Assembly: GCF_000447295.1 (NCBI RefSeq) | Contig: NZ_KE650771.1 | Location: 1,414,730 to 1,478,729, forward strand | DNA length: 64,000 bases | Source: Fischerella sp. PCC 9431 | Lineage (GTDB): Bacteria > Cyanobacteriota > Cyanobacteriia > Cyanobacteriales > Nostocaceae | Reading direction: 5' to 3' | In this document: positions 9,892 through 18,967 of the stretch, piece after piece | How positions within the stretch are numbered: the first letter of the stretch is position 1 | Layout: every line of letters begins with the position of its first letter | The notes under the pieces: generated by a model | What the model saw: only the letters and a program-made list of their open reading frames with translations | What the model was told of the DNA's origin: nothing | Database searches by the model: none | Made by a program: the position numbers and the translations under genes

Positions 9892-9921
9892 AACCCGGCT
9901 TCTGTGAAAAGCCGGGTTTTT
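9892..9921 (+). terminator. Rho-independent terminator of the CHAT-nSTAND-C1 cluster
   Basis: A perfect 10-bp stem, AACCCGGCTT at 9892-9901 with AAGCCGGGTT at 9909-9918, closes a 7-nt loop and runs into a T-tract. It lies 26 bp after the stop of the papain-like protease gene. Confidence 0.9.
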
Positions 9922-10024
9922 GCATAGTATAAATTTTTCTTAAAAACGCCTGTATTTTTTCTATTTATCTTGATTGTATTTGACTTTGAGCTTTTATACT
10001 TAGATAATTTTGAGCTAAATTATC

Positions 10025-10786
10025 ATGTGGACAGAATCGAGTAAATCTAATACGCCTTCTGAAGAGGCTGTTGTTTTTGATGCTATTAAAGTACAGAAAC
10101 TTTTAATACCGCGATCGCAGCGACGTAAATTTTTTCTCCAATTTACTGTGATGACTTTCACGGGATGGGTTGTAGGAGGAATTACTAGTATCGCCTTAGA
10201 AAATTACTTCCTGCAAATACTCCCGCCTGCTGTACTTCAACAACAACCTTCATCCTATGGATTGGTAAAATTTATAAGTAGTGTTGTTTTTGCAATAATT
10301 TTCGCTGTCGATCAAGCACTTGTCCTGCGCCGGTATTTATCTGCATGGTGGTTGTGGGTGCTTGTTACCAGCTTTGGTTGGTTGGTTGCTAATCATGTCT
10401 CTACAGCATGGATTAACTATATTTCATCAATAGCTCACTCTTTGAATAAAACTTTATCTCTTGAGGATGTAATATTTTTTGGAGGTTTATCAACCCTCTG
10501 CTATGTTTTATCTGGAATTTGGATAGGATTTATCCAATACCTAGTATTACGATGGCATACAGCAGGTGCTTGGTGGTGGAATTTTCTGCCTTCATTTTCG
10601 CATTTGTGCATCAGTATCTTTGTCGGACTGCTTTCTTGTTTACAAGAGCTAATTCCAGTAGTCAGTCGCGCTCAGATATTCTATTTAAGTGGACAAGCAT
10701 TGACCGCAATCATTTTAGGAGTGATTCCAGCCATCGGCTTTTGCAGGTTGAAAATTGACTCCCGTCGTATGATTGCATCAAAGTAG
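10025..10786 (+). CDS. Multi-pass membrane protein of unknown function
   Basis: The 253-aa product has about six hydrophobic segments, near residues 40-65, 80-95, 105-125, 150-175, 185-205 and 220-240. Aromatic pairs such as SAWWLW and AGAWWWNF sit at segment starts. I do not recognise a named family, although Trp-rich multi-pass proteins of this layout are common in filamentous cyanobacteria. No catalytic motif is visible. It starts at an ATG 100 bp after the terminator of the protease cluster and ends 24 bp before the ptrB start, so it may share a transcript with ptrB. Confidence 0.7.
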   Translation: MWTESSKSNTPSEEAVVFDAIKVQKLLIPRSQRRKFFLQFTVMTFTGWVVGGITSIALENYFLQILPPAVLQQQPSSYGLVKFISSVVFAIIFAVDQALVLRRYLSAWWLWVLVTSFGWLVANHVSTAWINYISSIAHSLNKTLSLEDVIFFGGLSTLCYVLSGIWIGFIQYLVLRWHTAGAWWWNFLPSFSHLCISIFVGLLSCLQELIPVVSRAQIFYLSGQALTAIILGVIPAIGFCRLKIDSRRMIASK

Positions 10787-10810
10787 TTGCAGCAAACTCA
10801 GGTGATTAAT

Positions 10811-12880
10811 ATGAACAAAATTGACTCCTCACATCCGACAGTTACTCCACCCGTCGCTGAAAAACAACCCCAGGTGTTAGAGTTGCACGGCGATAAGCGG
10901 ATAGATAATTACTTTTGGATGCGCGATCGCGAAGATCCGAAAACAATGGCTTACCTGGAAGCAGAAAATGCTTACACTCAAGCCAAGATGCAGCATACGG
11001 AAGCTTTCCAAACACAGCTATACGAAGAAATGCTGTCTCGAATTAAGGAAACAGACCTTTCCGTACCTTATCGTAAAGATGAATATTACTATTATTCGCG
11101 CACAGAAGAAGGTAAAGCCTATCCAATTTATTGTCGCAAAAAAGGCAGTCTTGATGCTTCTGAAGAAATACTCCTAGATCAAAATGAACTGGCTAAAGAC
11201 CATGATTTTTTCAGTATCGGAGTCTTACAAGTTAGCCCCAATCATCAAATATTGGCTTATTCAGTAGATACGACTGGTTCGGAAAGATATACGCTATTTT
11301 TCTTGGATTTAAATACTCGTCAAGTTTATCCTGAAAGTATCTCTGATACTTATTTTTCCTTCGCCTGGGCTAATGATAATCAGACGGTATTTTACACAAA
11401 ATTAGATGCTGCGAACCGTCCATATCAGTTGTTTCGACATACATTAGCAACAGATGCCAATGAAGATATTTTGATCTATCATGAACCAGATGATACTTAT
11501 TTTTTAGGAGTGGGCAAAACTCGTAGCCAAGCTTATATTTTGTTGAGTTTGGGGAGTCAAATCACCTCAGAAGTCCACTATTTAGATGCTAATCATCCTA
11601 CAGGAAACTTTCAGTTATTTTATCCACGAACTACAGGAATAGAATACGACATTGATCATCACAGTGATTATTTTTATATAGTCACAAATGAGCAGGCAAT
11701 TAACTTTAAGTTAATGAGAACTCCTGTAAACGCAACTAGTAAAGAAAATTGGCAAACTATTATTCCTCATCGAGAAGATGTGATGTTATCAGGAATTAGT
11801 TTGTTTGCTAATTATTTAGTGATTTACGAACGTCAAGATGGATTACCTGTTGCGAGAGTACAAAATCTCACGAATAGCAAAGAACATAATATTAATTTTC
11901 CTGAACCAACTTACTCATTTTTTGAAGGTAGTAATCCAGAATTTGACACCACTACTTTGCGAATACACTACACTTCTTTGATTACGCCACCATCTGTATT
12001 TGATTACGATCTAGAAACAAATGAGCGAGAATTGAAGAAAGAAACAGAAGTTTTAGGAGGCTATGACAGAACTCTGTATAACAGTGAAAAATTGATGGCT
12101 GTGGCTCTTGATGGTACACAAATTCCCATATCTATTGTTTATAAAAAGGGAATTAAAAAAGATGGCACAAATCCTTTGTATCTGACGGGATATGGTGCTT
12201 ACGGAGTAAATTCTTCAGCATATTTTTCTTCATCGCGATTATCTTTATTAGAGCGGGGAATTGTATTTGCGATCGCTCACATTCGTGGCGGTACAGAAAT
12301 GGGGCGCGAATGGTATGAAAATGGCAAATTTTTGCACAAAAAAAACACCTTTACAGATTTTATTGCCTGTGCAGAATATCTCATTTCTCAAGGCTGGACA
12401 ACAAATAATTCACTTACTATTTCTGGTGGTAGTGCAGGCGGTTTATTGATGGGAGCAGTAGTCAATATGCGCCCTGATTTGTTTAAAGTTGTAGTTGCGG
12501 ATGTCCCTTTTGTAGATGTAGTCACAACCATACTTGATACTTCCCTACCTTTATCAGCAATAGAATGGGAAGAATGGGGAAATCCTAATGATAAAGTTTA
12601 TTACGACTACATGAAATCGTACTCACCCTACGATAATGTCGAGGCAAAAAATTACCCAGACATGTTAATTACAGCAGGTTTAAATGATGCTCGTGTGAAA
12701 TATTGGGAACCTGCAAAATGGACAGCAAAACTCCGAGAACTCAAAACAGATGACAATATTCTCCTGTTGAAAACTAACATGGGTGCAGGACACAGTGGTG
12801 CATCTGGACGTTACGAAAGTTTGCGAGAACTTGCTTTTGAATACGCTTTTATTTTAGATAGGCTGAGTTTATCAGAGTGA
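10811..12880 (+). CDS. ptrB: Oligopeptidase B (prolyl oligopeptidase family S9A)
   Basis: This 689-aa serine peptidase cleaves short peptides after Arg or Lys. The N-terminal half is the beta-propeller, with the typical opening YFWMRDREDPKTMAYL. The C-terminal alpha/beta hydrolase domain has the nucleophile S541 in SGGSAGG, the acid D626 in LNDARV and H661 in AGHSGASGR. There is no signal peptide, so it is cytoplasmic. I chose the ATG at 10811; the frame is open eight codons further to a TTG at 10787 that overlaps nothing useful. The length is normal for the family. Confidence 0.95.
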   Translation: MNKIDSSHPTVTPPVAEKQPQVLELHGDKRIDNYFWMRDREDPKTMAYLEAENAYTQAKMQHTEAFQTQLYEEMLSRIKETDLSVPYRKDEYYYYSRTEEGKAYPIYCRKKGSLDASEEILLDQNELAKDHDFFSIGVLQVSPNHQILAYSVDTTGSERYTLFFLDLNTRQVYPESISDTYFSFAWANDNQTVFYTKLDAANRPYQLFRHTLATDANEDILIYHEPDDTYFLGVGKTRSQAYILLSLGSQITSEVHYLDANHPTGNFQLFYPRTTGIEYDIDHHSDYFYIVTNEQAINFKLMRTPVNATSKENWQTIIPHREDVMLSGISLFANYLVIYERQDGLPVARVQNLTNSKEHNINFPEPTYSFFEGSNPEFDTTTLRIHYTSLITPPSVFDYDLETNERELKKETEVLGGYDRTLYNSEKLMAVALDGTQIPISIVYKKGIKKDGTNPLYLTGYGAYGVNSSAYFSSSRLSLLERGIVFAIAHIRGGTEMGREWYENGKFLHKKNTFTDFIACAEYLISQGWTTNNSLTISGGSAGGLLMGAVVNMRPDLFKVVVADVPFVDVVTTILDTSLPLSAIEWEEWGNPNDKVYYDYMKSYSPYDNVEAKNYPDMLITAGLNDARVKYWEPAKWTAKLRELKTDDNILLLKTNMGAGHSGASGRYESLRELAFEYAFILDRLSLSE

Positions 12881-12912
12881 AATACTACTTAATCGACGCA
12901 GGTGAAGGCGCA

Positions 12913-13194
12913 ATGTCTCAGCAGTATTCAATTGATCAGGTTCCCGTGAACCTCGACACAATTTTTCAGGAAGTTGAACAAGGTAAATCAGTGCAAATTA
13001 CGCGATCAGGGCAGCAAGTTGCTGTTATTCTGTCTGCGGCTGAATACGAACGTTTGCTGTCTAGAAAATCACGTTTTTGGGAATCTATAGAGCGATTACG
13101 TGAAGAAATGGTGGAAGAAGGAACCGAGATTAATCCCGATGAGGTTTGGCAAAATGTACGCGACAAGTCACCTGGACGTAAGGTAATCTTGTGA
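12913..13194 (+). CDS. Phd/YefM-type antitoxin
   Basis: The 93-aa product from the ATG at 12913 has the Phd/YefM N-terminal fold: a strand (QVPVNLDTIF), a helix, then QITRSGQQVAVILSAAEYERL. This is the DNA-binding and dimerisation part. The C-terminal tail would wrap the toxin. The start has the purine-rich AGGTGAAGG just upstream; a GTG at 12877 overlapping ptrB is also in frame but less likely. Its stop overlaps the GTG start of the PIN toxin gene by 4 bp. Such pairs normally repress their own promoter. Confidence 0.88.
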   Translation: MSQQYSIDQVPVNLDTIFQEVEQGKSVQITRSGQQVAVILSAAEYERLLSRKSRFWESIERLREEMVEEGTEINPDEVWQNVRDKSPGRKVIL

Positions 13195-13607
13195 CTCGCT
13201 TTTTACTTGATACTAACATCATCTCTGAACCGTTAAGACCGCAACCGAACACAGCAGTTATCCAAAAATTGCACCAGTATGAGGAGGACATTGTCATTGC
13301 ATCCGTTACGTGGCACGAACTGTTGTTTGGTTGCTATCGTCTACCTGCTTCTAAAAGGCGAGACAGAATTGAGCTGTATCTTAAGGAGATAGTCCAGCCA
13401 AATATTCCCATCCTAGCTTATGATGAGATAGCATCTGAATGGTTTGCTTTGGAAAGAGCGCGATTAGTGAAGATAGGAAAAACTCCCGCATATTCAGATG
13501 GACAGATTGCCGCGATCGCTAAGGTAAATGCTCTGACTTTAGTGACGAATAATGTGTCAGACTATACCGATTTTCAAGAACTTCCAGTAGAAAACTGGTT
13601 TATTTAG
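13191..13607 (+). CDS. VapC-type PIN-domain toxin ribonuclease
   Basis: The 138-aa product is a PIN domain. Acidic metal ligands are visible: D7 in LLDTN, E43 in WHELLFG, D103 in YSDGQIAA and a C-terminal N120/D124 in VTNNVSDYTDF. PIN toxins cleave RNA and are held inactive by the cognate antitoxin, here the gene immediately upstream. Translation probably starts at GTG 13191, coupled to the antitoxin stop. All four acidic positions are present, so the toxin looks intact. Confidence 0.9.
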   Translation: MTRFLLDTNIISEPLRPQPNTAVIQKLHQYEEDIVIASVTWHELLFGCYRLPASKRRDRIELYLKEIVQPNIPILAYDEIASEWFALERARLVKIGKTPAYSDGQIAAIAKVNALTLVTNNVSDYTDFQELPVENWFI

Positions 13608-13617
13608 GAGAATTATC

Positions 13618-14961
13618 TTAACCATGAGTACGATTTTTGTTGTTATCCCAAATCAAATCTAAACGTTCTTGAGCAGTTTTGAGGGCTTTTTCTGGAGATT
13701 CACCCAATAAAGTAGCCTCAATTGCTCTCCCTAAACTATCAGAAAGACGGCTATAACCAGCAATAATCGGTCGAGCGCGTGCTACAGACACTTGCTCTAA
13801 AAACATTTTTAACACTGGCTTTTGCTGAAGAAATTCTTGAAAAGCTTGACTTTGAGCAGATTTAATGTTCACAGGTAAAAAACCTGTGCCAATACTCCAC
13901 TCAGTTTGAAATTCTTCACTCAAGACGTATTCCAAAAACTTAAATGCTGCTTGCTCCCTTTCTGGCGTGGTTTTCATGACAAACATATTTCCTGTACCTG
14001 TGACTGTAGCTTGTTCAACTTCCCCAGGTATGGGAAATACATCAAAATCGACATCAGATTTCATAATATAAGTCCAAGGGCCAGTAATCTGCATCGCCAC
14101 TTTACCAGCGATAAAATTATCTTCCTCATAACCGCGTTCTGGTGCAGATAATTTGGCTGAACCATCTTTCATTAAATCTTGCCAGAATTGTAAGGCTGCG
14201 ATCGCTCCTTGGTTCAGCAAATCTGGGTGATTATCTTTGACAATCTCTCCCCCCGCACCTAATAAAAAGGGAAACCAACTAAATACAGTCCATTCTCCCT
14301 TTCCCAAAGGTAATAACATTCCGTATTGTTCGGGACGTTTGTCACCATTACGATCTATAGTTAATTTTTTCGCAACTTGGCGTAACTCTTCCCAAGTTTT
14401 TGGTAGTTCAGTTATTCCCGCAGCTTTAAATAAATCTGGTCGATAAAAAATCCCCATATTGCTGGTATATAAAGGGATTGACCAAGTTTGACCATTTAAG
14501 CGCAATTCTTCAAATAAACTGGGGAAAACTTCTGACTTTATAGGCGATTTTTCAAGCCATTCATCTAAAGGTTGAATTGCTCCTAATTCTACAAACTGAC
14601 CTGTAACTTGGGGGTAGAATGTCAGAATATCTGGAGGTACATTACCCACAACTGCTGTTAATACTTTTGGTAATCCCTCTGCATAGACAGATTCGACTTT
14701 GATATCAGTATGAGTCTGATTAAATTTATTTACCAGCTTTTGAAAAACATCGCGATTTGTCGGCGGATTGATTGACTGCCATAATGTCAGATGAATAACT
14801 CCAGTGTCTTTAGCTGCTGGTTTCTGACAGCTAGATAATACCAGACACAAACTCAGGATAATTCCCAAAACGAGAGCTTTCCTAGCGTAGCTGGTTAATT
14901 GGTGAAAAAGTTTTTTGATGTGCGATCGCAAAAGCAAAATGATAATATTCATGCCAAGCAT
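13618..14961 (-). CDS. ABC transporter sugar-binding lipoprotein (family 1 solute-binding protein)
   Basis: The product has a lipoprotein signal with lipobox LSSC (modified Cys about C45), followed by a family-1 extracellular solute-binding domain. That domain has the typical HLTLWQ opening, PPDILTFY in the first lobe and TGPWTYIM in the hinge region. It would capture a sugar or oligosaccharide outside the cytoplasmic membrane for an ABC importer. No permease or ATPase gene is adjacent, so the transporter partners are elsewhere. The n-region before the hydrophobic core is unusually long (about 28 residues), so the true start may be internal; an ATG at 14952 is three codons in. It abuts the glycosyltransferase stop. 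Confidence 0.88.
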   Translation of the reverse strand: MLGMNIIILLLRSHIKKLFHQLTSYARKALVLGIILSLCLVLSSCQKPAAKDTGVIHLTLWQSINPPTNRDVFQKLVNKFNQTHTDIKVESVYAEGLPKVLTAVVGNVPPDILTFYPQVTGQFVELGAIQPLDEWLEKSPIKSEVFPSLFEELRLNGQTWSIPLYTSNMGIFYRPDLFKAAGITELPKTWEELRQVAKKLTIDRNGDKRPEQYGMLLPLGKGEWTVFSWFPFLLGAGGEIVKDNHPDLLNQGAIAALQFWQDLMKDGSAKLSAPERGYEEDNFIAGKVAMQITGPWTYIMKSDVDFDVFPIPGEVEQATVTGTGNMFVMKTTPEREQAAFKFLEYVLSEEFQTEWSIGTGFLPVNIKSAQSQAFQEFLQQKPVLKMFLEQVSVARARPIIAGYSRLSDSLGRAIEATLLGESPEKALKTAQERLDLIWDNNKNRTHG

Positions 14962-15624
14962 TTAGCTAGATGAAGAAATTTTTTCTATAACACTCTTAGT
15001 AATACTGGTTTCAGCTCTTGTATAAACGTAAGTTTCTGGTTGAGTTACTTTTTGAGTTTTAAATAATTTTACCGCTCGATGCCAAAAATCTGTATCTTCG
15101 CCATAAGCAATATTTTCAAATCCCTGTAAATCCAAAAATACTTCTCTTTTCCCAAAAAAGGTCGGACCAAGAACACATTCACGCAAATTAATTGTTTTCC
15201 CCGGTTGAAAATAATCCGCTACAAAAATTTCTTCTTCTGTAAAAAATCCCCCTTCGATTAAATCAATATGGGGATTCGCTTTCATAAATTCTAGTCTTGA
15301 CTCTAAATGATTTGGTTTGTAGACATCATCACTATCAATGAATGTTATATATTTGCCAAATGAATTTTTAATTCCAATATTTTTAGAGTATGCAAGTTTC
15401 CGATTTTGATGTTTTATATAACGAATTTGTCTAAATTTTTGTAGATAGATATTGACTATTTCAAAACTATTGTCTTGACTACCATCATCTACTATAATCA
15501 GTTCCCAATCTTTAAATGTCTGCTCAATCACACTATTAATGCAATTATTTAAGTATTTTTCTCGATTATAAGTACAAAGGATAACTGATATTTCAGGAAT
15601 TAAATCAAAAAGCACATTACTCAT
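14962..15624 (-). CDS. Family 2 glycosyltransferase
   Basis: A GT-A fold is clear: SVILCTYNREKYL at residues 13-25, VDDGSQDNS at 45-53 and the metal-binding DSDD at 97-100. A C-terminal GEDTDFWHRA motif (about 177-186) provides the catalytic base region. At 220 aa it is a minimal family 2 enzyme with no membrane segment. It transfers a sugar from a nucleotide sugar, but donor and acceptor are unknown. It is directly upstream of, and adjoining, the solute-binding lipoprotein gene, suggesting co-transcription. Confidence 0.9.
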   Translation of the reverse strand: MSNVLFDLIPEISVILCTYNREKYLNNCINSVIEQTFKDWELIIVDDGSQDNSFEIVNIYLQKFRQIRYIKHQNRKLAYSKNIGIKNSFGKYITFIDSDDVYKPNHLESRLEFMKANPHIDLIEGGFFTEEEIFVADYFQPGKTINLRECVLGPTFFGKREVFLDLQGFENIAYGEDTDFWHRAVKLFKTQKVTQPETYVYTRAETSITKSVIEKISSSS

Positions 15625-16047
15625 TATTAACTTACTCTAACTATTTTTTACTTGTAAATATGGTATCAAATTTCTACTTCTTAAGTAGCTGCCATGAGGT
15701 TTGTACAGCAAAAGGATGAATGAAAACATGACTCTTGCTACATCTTTATTGACATAGTATAATGATGACGCCTAGCAAAAGAACACAAGGTAAGTAAATT
15801 TTGAATTTTACCAAACACTGTTAATCTTTGCTGTAGCTGCTATTAGCAATAATTCACCTATCAGCAGAATATATCTAAAGTTCTGCACACATACTATTTA
15901 ACTTTAATTCTGAAAAAAATCAGGATGAGAGACGTGATTGTTCATTGCTTCTATAAAACTGATTTTGTTCATGTATTTTGTGATGCAAATAAACAAAAAA
16001 TTGCCAGGTTTGGTAACACCATATAAAGCTTAGTACTTATATTTTGT
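15625..16047. other. Intergenic region between divergent glycosyltransferase genes
   Basis: This 423-bp AT-rich stretch must carry promoters for the divergent genes on both sides. A TATAAT is present near 15757. I see no gene, RNA or repeat here that I can support. Confidence 0.4.
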
Positions 16048-17304
16048 ATGATTCATTTTGGCACTATTTGTCCTACTGCAACTGGACATCTTAATTCCAT
16101 GACTGCTTTAGGACGTGAACTAAAAAGGCGTGGTCATCGTGTTACTGTTCTTGGTATGCCTGATGCAGAAACTTACGCTCAAGCTGCGGGTTTAGAGTTT
16201 CGCGCCATATCAGGTTCTGAGTTTCCTGTAGGTACAACAGCTAAATTTTATGAACGATTGGGAAAACTAAATGGGTTGGCTGCTTTACGCTACACAACTA
16301 GCTTATCTCAAAAAACAACTGCTTTATTTTTACAAGATGCACCACAAGTTATTAAAGAAGCAGGAATAGAAGCACTAATCATTGATGAATGTCTATTTGG
16401 AGGAAGTACTGTAGCTGACTTTTCAAATATTCCGTTTGTTACAGCTTGTTCTGCATTAGTAAACGGTTTTGATGATTGTATTCCTCCAGTGTTTACAACT
16501 TGGAAATATAACCCTGCTTGGTGGGCGCGACTGCGGAACGCTGCTGGTTATAAATTAATGCTTAACTCTGCAAAACCCATCCATGATATTATTTCAGAAT
16601 TTCGTCGTCAATCGAATTTACCCGCTTGTTATAATATTAATGATTTTTACTCTGTTTCCAAATTAGCAATAGTAAGTCAGCAACCCGCAGAGTTTGAATA
16701 TCCAAGACCGAAATTGACTGGGTTACTTCATTTCACAGGTCCCCACTTTGACCATACAGGTAGAAAAGCTGTTGATTTTCCCTTTGAAAAATTGAATGGT
16801 CAACCTCTAATTTATGCTTCAATGGGAACATTACAAAATCGCCTCAATCATATTTTTTACAAAATTGCAGAAGCTTGTGTGGGGTTAGATGTTCAACTAG
16901 TAATTTCTTTGGGTGGTGGATTAGAAACAGAAGCATTACCAAACTTGCCAGGAAAACCTTTGGTTGTTAAATATGCACCACAGTTAGAATTGCTACAAAA
17001 AGCTAGTTTAACTATTACCCATGCAGGACTAAATACAACTTTAGAGTCTTTATCTAATGGTGTACCTTTAATTGCTATTCCTATCACAAATGATCAGCCA
17101 GGAGTAGCAGCACGTATTGCTTGGACTGGTGTCGGAAAATTTATTTCTCCTTCTCGTTTAACTACTGCGAGTTTGCGTCAAACTATTCAAGAAGTGTTGA
17201 CACAGAAATCTTACCAACAAAATGCTTTAAGATTACAAACTGCAATTAAGCAAGCAGGAGGAGTAACCCGTGCTGTTGATATTATTGAACAAGTAGTATC
17301 TTAA
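16048..17304 (+). CDS. MGT-family glycosyltransferase (GT1, GT-B fold)
   Basis: The 418-aa product resembles bacterial macrolide/UDP-glucuronosyl-type transferases. The N-terminal acceptor domain opens GTICPTATGHLNSM, with the likely catalytic H14. The C-terminal donor-binding domain has YAPQLELLQKA from 309, THAGLNTTLESLSNGVP around H325, and NDQPGVAARI. Such enzymes glycosylate small hydrophobic acceptors such as carotenoids or sterols. The acceptor here is not known. It is alone on the plus strand and faces the XisI gene, ending 8 bp from it. Confidence 0.88.
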   Translation: MIHFGTICPTATGHLNSMTALGRELKRRGHRVTVLGMPDAETYAQAAGLEFRAISGSEFPVGTTAKFYERLGKLNGLAALRYTTSLSQKTTALFLQDAPQVIKEAGIEALIIDECLFGGSTVADFSNIPFVTACSALVNGFDDCIPPVFTTWKYNPAWWARLRNAAGYKLMLNSAKPIHDIISEFRRQSNLPACYNINDFYSVSKLAIVSQQPAEFEYPRPKLTGLLHFTGPHFDHTGRKAVDFPFEKLNGQPLIYASMGTLQNRLNHIFYKIAEACVGLDVQLVISLGGGLETEALPNLPGKPLVVKYAPQLELLQKASLTITHAGLNTTLESLSNGVPLIAIPITNDQPGVAARIAWTGVGKFISPSRLTTASLRQTIQEVLTQKSYQQNALRLQTAIKQAGGVTRAVDIIEQVVS

Positions 17305-17312
17305 TTTTAAAC

Positions 17313-17648
17313 TTAGGCGACAGCATATCCCGTATGTTGTCTGACATTAGGCGGGTGAAATCCCAAAACAATTTTATCTTTGGGAATACCTGCTGTTACT
17401 AGTTCATAGGTAACACCATCTTCTGTGTCATCTCGTTGCACCCAAATTTTGCCATCAATAATGTCAATATGAACTAAGCAACCGTGAATTCGCTTGACAC
17501 CATCCCAGCCTAGAGTTATCAGCAAATAACTGTCCGAATCGCTATCAAAGACTGCTTTACATTTAATATCTCCGTAGGAATAAGGTATTTGTGTGTAGGG
17601 TACTAATACCTCTTTGATAATGCGTCGATATTTATCTAAGATATCCAT
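17313..17648 (-). CDS. xisI: XisI family protein
   Basis: The 111-aa product matches the XisI family: opening MDILDKYRRIIKEVL, central IHGCLVHIDIIDGKIWVQRD and the C-terminal GIPKDKIVLGFHPPNVRQHT. XisI was named as a controlling factor for excision of the nif-region fdxN element in Anabaena, but copies are numerous in cyanobacteria that lack the element nearby. No nif gene or recombinase is present in this window. The start overlaps the end of xisH by 13 bp, so the two are translationally coupled. Molecular function is unknown. Confidence 0.9.
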   Translation of the reverse strand: MDILDKYRRIIKEVLVPYTQIPYSYGDIKCKAVFDSDSDSYLLITLGWDGVKRIHGCLVHIDIIDGKIWVQRDDTEDGVTYELVTAGIPKDKIVLGFHPPNVRQHTGYAVA

Positions 17649-18052
17649 TGAATAATCCTCTCAGTCTCTGGATTAAAAACGAGCAAATTGAGATTCTCAG
17701 TTTCTATTAAAAGTGTACCAATTGGTTCAGAGAACAAAGCTGTAAATACACTATCGCGCACTGCTAAATATAATGTTCTTTCTAGCTCCAAGCGTTGGAT
17801 AACAGCACGATACATAATAAATCCTCCAATGGCTTCTTTAAGGTCTGCCATTTCTGAAGGACTGACAAAACTTTTAATTTCTACAGCTATTTTTTTCGTT
17901 CCTTGTTCTGCGGCTAAAAGTTGTTTGGCTCCTAAATCTACATACATATCTTTTTGACCCCACTTTAGATGTAAGGGGTCATCTGTAATTATCCAGCCTT
18001 CTTGAATTAAGGCATTCTTAACAGCATCATGATAAATATCTCTTGCAGGCAT
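17636..18052 (-). CDS. xisH: XisH family protein, PD-(D/E)XK nuclease-like
   Basis: The 138-aa product matches XisH: MPARDIYHDAVKNALIQEGW, then KDMYVDLGAK and IAVEIKSF. D39 and the E58-x-K60 pair have the spacing of a PD-(D/E)XK nuclease core. It overlaps xisI, which is downstream. The pair behaves like other overlapping, scattered two-gene modules in cyanobacteria, so a toxin-antitoxin or restriction-like role is possible; that is inference. Confidence 0.9.
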   Translation of the reverse strand: MPARDIYHDAVKNALIQEGWIITDDPLHLKWGQKDMYVDLGAKQLLAAEQGTKKIAVEIKSFVSPSEMADLKEAIGGFIMYRAVIQRLELERTLYLAVRDSVFTALFSEPIGTLLIETENLNLLVFNPETERIIQWIS

Positions 18053-18212
18053 ATATAAATATTTTAATTAAAATACTCTTGACTCGGATTATCAATTCTG
18101 ATAAATCTGGGTTAATAATCAATAGTCAAAATTAATAAAAAGAATTAGTATTGTCAATAAAATTAAAAACATTTTATTAAAATCATTGCTCCCAAGGAAA
18201 AATATTTACACT

Positions 18213-18956
18213 ATGATTCAACAACCTGTTTTACCTTTTTTAAATCGTTATTGGCAAGATTCGTTTAGCTTAAAACAGCATCTCCAAGAATTTCTACATA
18301 TAGATTCAGAAACTCTAGAGAGTAAATTAGCTGCGGGTCAGCAACAAATGGCTGATTTAGGTCATAAAGATTTTGATTGGGAACAAGCAACCACTTTTTA
18401 TCAGGATAAAGTTAAAGAGCTTTATTTATTTGATTTAGGAGCATGGCATTTATCAATTCATGAACGTCTTGGTAATATGCTACGACTAATTGCCGATCAT
18501 GCTCAAGGTAAGGTGTTAGATTTTGGCGGTGGAATTGGTACTCATGCGATCGCTGCTGCTTTTTGTCCTCAAGTTACAGAAGTAATTTATTGTGATATTA
18601 ATCCGATAAATCTTGATTTTGTGCGTTATCGAACTACTCAATTGGGATTGAGTCACAAAATCCGCTTTTGTTCAGAAATACCTACTAACGAAACTTTTAC
18701 AACGATTCTTTGCTTTGATGTTTTAGAACATTTACCAGACCCAAGTCAGCAGTTACTAAAGTTTCATCAAATTCTCACATCTGAGGGTAAGATGATTCTC
18801 AACTGGTTTTTCTTTAAAGGTTTCACTCAAGAACATCCTTTTCACTTAGATGATCCTCAACTAGTAGATGCTTTTTTCCGCACTCTTCAGAGTAATTTTC
18901 TGGAAATTTTTCAACCTTATGACACCTTTGCGCGTTGCTATCGAAAATGGAATTAA
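18213..18956 (+). CDS. Class I SAM-dependent methyltransferase
   Basis: The 248-aa product has SAM motif I KVLDFGGGIGTHAI (about 100-113), an acidic strand end EVIYCDINP and motif IV-like TILCFDVLEHLPDP. The N-terminal 90 residues are helical and may bind substrate. I chose the ATG at 18213; a TTG nine codons upstream is also in frame. The substrate is unknown. It converges with the next gene, leaving 11 bp between stops. Confidence 0.82.
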   Translation: MIQQPVLPFLNRYWQDSFSLKQHLQEFLHIDSETLESKLAAGQQQMADLGHKDFDWEQATTFYQDKVKELYLFDLGAWHLSIHERLGNMLRLIADHAQGKVLDFGGGIGTHAIAAAFCPQVTEVIYCDINPINLDFVRYRTTQLGLSHKIRFCSEIPTNETFTTILCFDVLEHLPDPSQQLLKFHQILTSEGKMILNWFFFKGFTQEHPFHLDDPQLVDAFFRTLQSNFLEIFQPYDTFARCYRKWN

Positions 18957-18967
18957 GTTTACTTTTC

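Noticed and set aside
15745-15765. TTGACA followed directly by TATAAT as a promoter.
   Set aside because: The two hexamers are only a few bases apart, far short of the 16-18 bp a sigma-70 promoter needs.
17313-18052. A nitrogen-fixation excision element boundary at xisH/xisI.
   Set aside because: No site-specific recombinase, fdxN or nif gene is present in the window.
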